Shown here piece by piece: positions 63,555-64,000 of a stretch of DNA of 64,000 bases. This DNA comes from Shewanella sp. Choline-02u-19 (lineage in GTDB: Bacteria > Pseudomonadota > Gammaproteobacteria > Enterobacterales > Shewanellaceae): contig NZ_PJBE01000013.1 of the NCBI RefSeq assembly GCF_002836205.1, positions 1,736,001-1,800,000 on the forward strand, written 5' to 3'. The translations under genes and the position numbers were made by a program. The stretch's first letter is position 1, and every line of letters begins with the position of its first letter. The notes below the pieces were generated by a model. The model searched no databases, was not told the origin of the DNA, and saw nothing but the letters and a program-made list of their open reading frames with translations.

Positions 63555-63809
63555 TCAGTAATAAAAGTAAATGAATTCAGCGATTGAGTTTGAAACATTG
63601 ATACCGATAACGGTCTCATTATGTTCAATGAACTGCCACATTATAAAATCAATAATGTGAGATTCTAACAGCAAGAGATCAATACCACTAGATAACAGCT
63701 CTTTATAAAAATGGCCTTCAATGCTTTCCATCAGTAAAATTTCAGTTATGGAGTCAATGACAATGGCTTGGGTGTAAAAATGTTCACCCTCATGAGCATA
63801 GGTAAACAA
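63555..63809 (-). pseudogene. Fragment resembling the N-terminal part of an EAL domain
   Basis: 84 residues without a good start (TTG, no clear ribosome site). FYTQAIVIDSITEILLMESI resembles the opening strand and E-x-L motif of cyclic di-GMP phosphodiesterases, and IIDFIMWQFIEHNETVIGIN followed by VSNSIAEF resembles the next helix and the VN-S strand with the metal-binding Asn. The frame stops before the rest of the domain, and the following 120 bp do not continue it. The similarity is by eye only, so this could also be an unrelated small gene. Confidence 0.35.
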
Positions 63810-63898
63810 TAACGTTTGAACCCTTCTTCACTTAGTTCTGGACAGAATTTTGTTAACGCATTTTGGACAAAAGGCGTTACAGGGCTGCCCTAACCCAC

Positions 63899-64000
63899 TT
63901 ATGGAAAGGAATGAACTACACTTTCCACCTCTATGAGTTCAAGTCTTGAATCAAATTCTGGGCTACTTACAAAATCCAATAATCGATAACCACCACAATT
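63899..64000 (-). CDS. C-terminal end of an unidentified gene (cut by window edge)
   Basis: A frame open at the right edge encodes 33 residues (NCGGYRLLDFVSSPEFDSRL then ELIEVESVVHSFP) and a TAA stop. The composition looks coding, but it is too short to identify. It could be the end of a neighbouring signalling gene. Confidence 0.35.
   Translation of the reverse strand, partial: NCGGYRLLDFVSSPEFDSRLELIEVESVVHSFP

Noticed and set aside
1..64000. tRNA, rRNA, CRISPR arrays, prophage or toxin-antitoxin modules
   Set aside because: No cloverleaf sequences, regularly spaced repeats, integrase/capsid genes or paired small toxin-antitoxin genes were seen on reading both strands.

Overview
This window looks like a chromosomal segment of a marine Shewanella or a close relative in the Gammaproteobacteria. 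The evidence is the small tetraheme cytochrome gene (cctA-like) next to htpX, the linked blocks gltA / sdhCDAB / sucABCD and fur, the bioA / bioBFCD cluster, moderate GC, and many Shewanella-like lipoproteins. No rRNA, tRNA, CRISPR array, prophage or complete insertion sequence was seen. Most genes between 1 and 37.7 kb lie on the minus strand.

Layout. 1-5.1 kb: an ABC-type export operon with one ATPase, three consecutive HlyD-type adaptors and a MacB/FtsX-type permease that runs off the left edge. 5.5-9.7 kb: small membrane and periplasmic proteins, an acetyltransferase, a YdjA-like nitroreductase, DoxX and a DUF6279-like lipoprotein, with a 290-bp inverted-repeat-bounded element at 6.54-6.83 kb. 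9.9-14.3 kb: a thiamine salvage operon under a TPP riboswitch (TonB-dependent receptor, YkoF-like protein, PnuT transporter, APH-fold kinase). 14.4-16.2 kb: hinT, two hotdog thioesterases and ycfL. 16.4-19.6 kb: a TetR-like regulator, a small secreted protein, a CsgD-like regulator and a transglutaminase-like/TPR lipoprotein.

19.7-31.7 kb is a complete nitrate assimilation locus in two leftward units. The first is nasA, cobA, a TrpD2-like gene and a NasT-like ANTAR regulator. The second is nirB, nirD, a NarK/NasA transporter and a PP2C phosphatase-kinase fusion. Each unit has a sigma-54 type -24/-12 promoter. The nirB leader also carries an intrinsic terminator whose 5' arm overlaps an ANTAR-type hexaloop hairpin. 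The expected logic is NtrC/sigma-54 activation in nitrogen limitation plus NasT-mediated antitermination; this is inference from sequence.

32-41.6 kb: cctA, htpX, the divergent biotin genes, a gluzincin-type peptidase, and a 1.2-kb stretch with no convincing gene. 41.6-50.3 kb: a lone EF-G paralogue, a frame-broken gene remnant, a P-loop kinase plus sirtuin pair, fur, an acetyltransferase, a stand-alone glutamate-synthase-domain protein and an AEC transporter. 50.9-62.5 kb: the TCA block sucDCBA and sdhBADC (minus), divergent from gltA (plus). The 3' end of gltA and its terminator are tandemly duplicated with mostly synonymous divergence. 62.5-64 kb: an RluA-family pseudouridine synthase and a fragment resembling the start of an EAL domain.

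The observations most worth following are the TPP riboswitch switching geometry, the nitrate locus regulatory architecture, the three-adaptor exporter and the gltA tail duplication.
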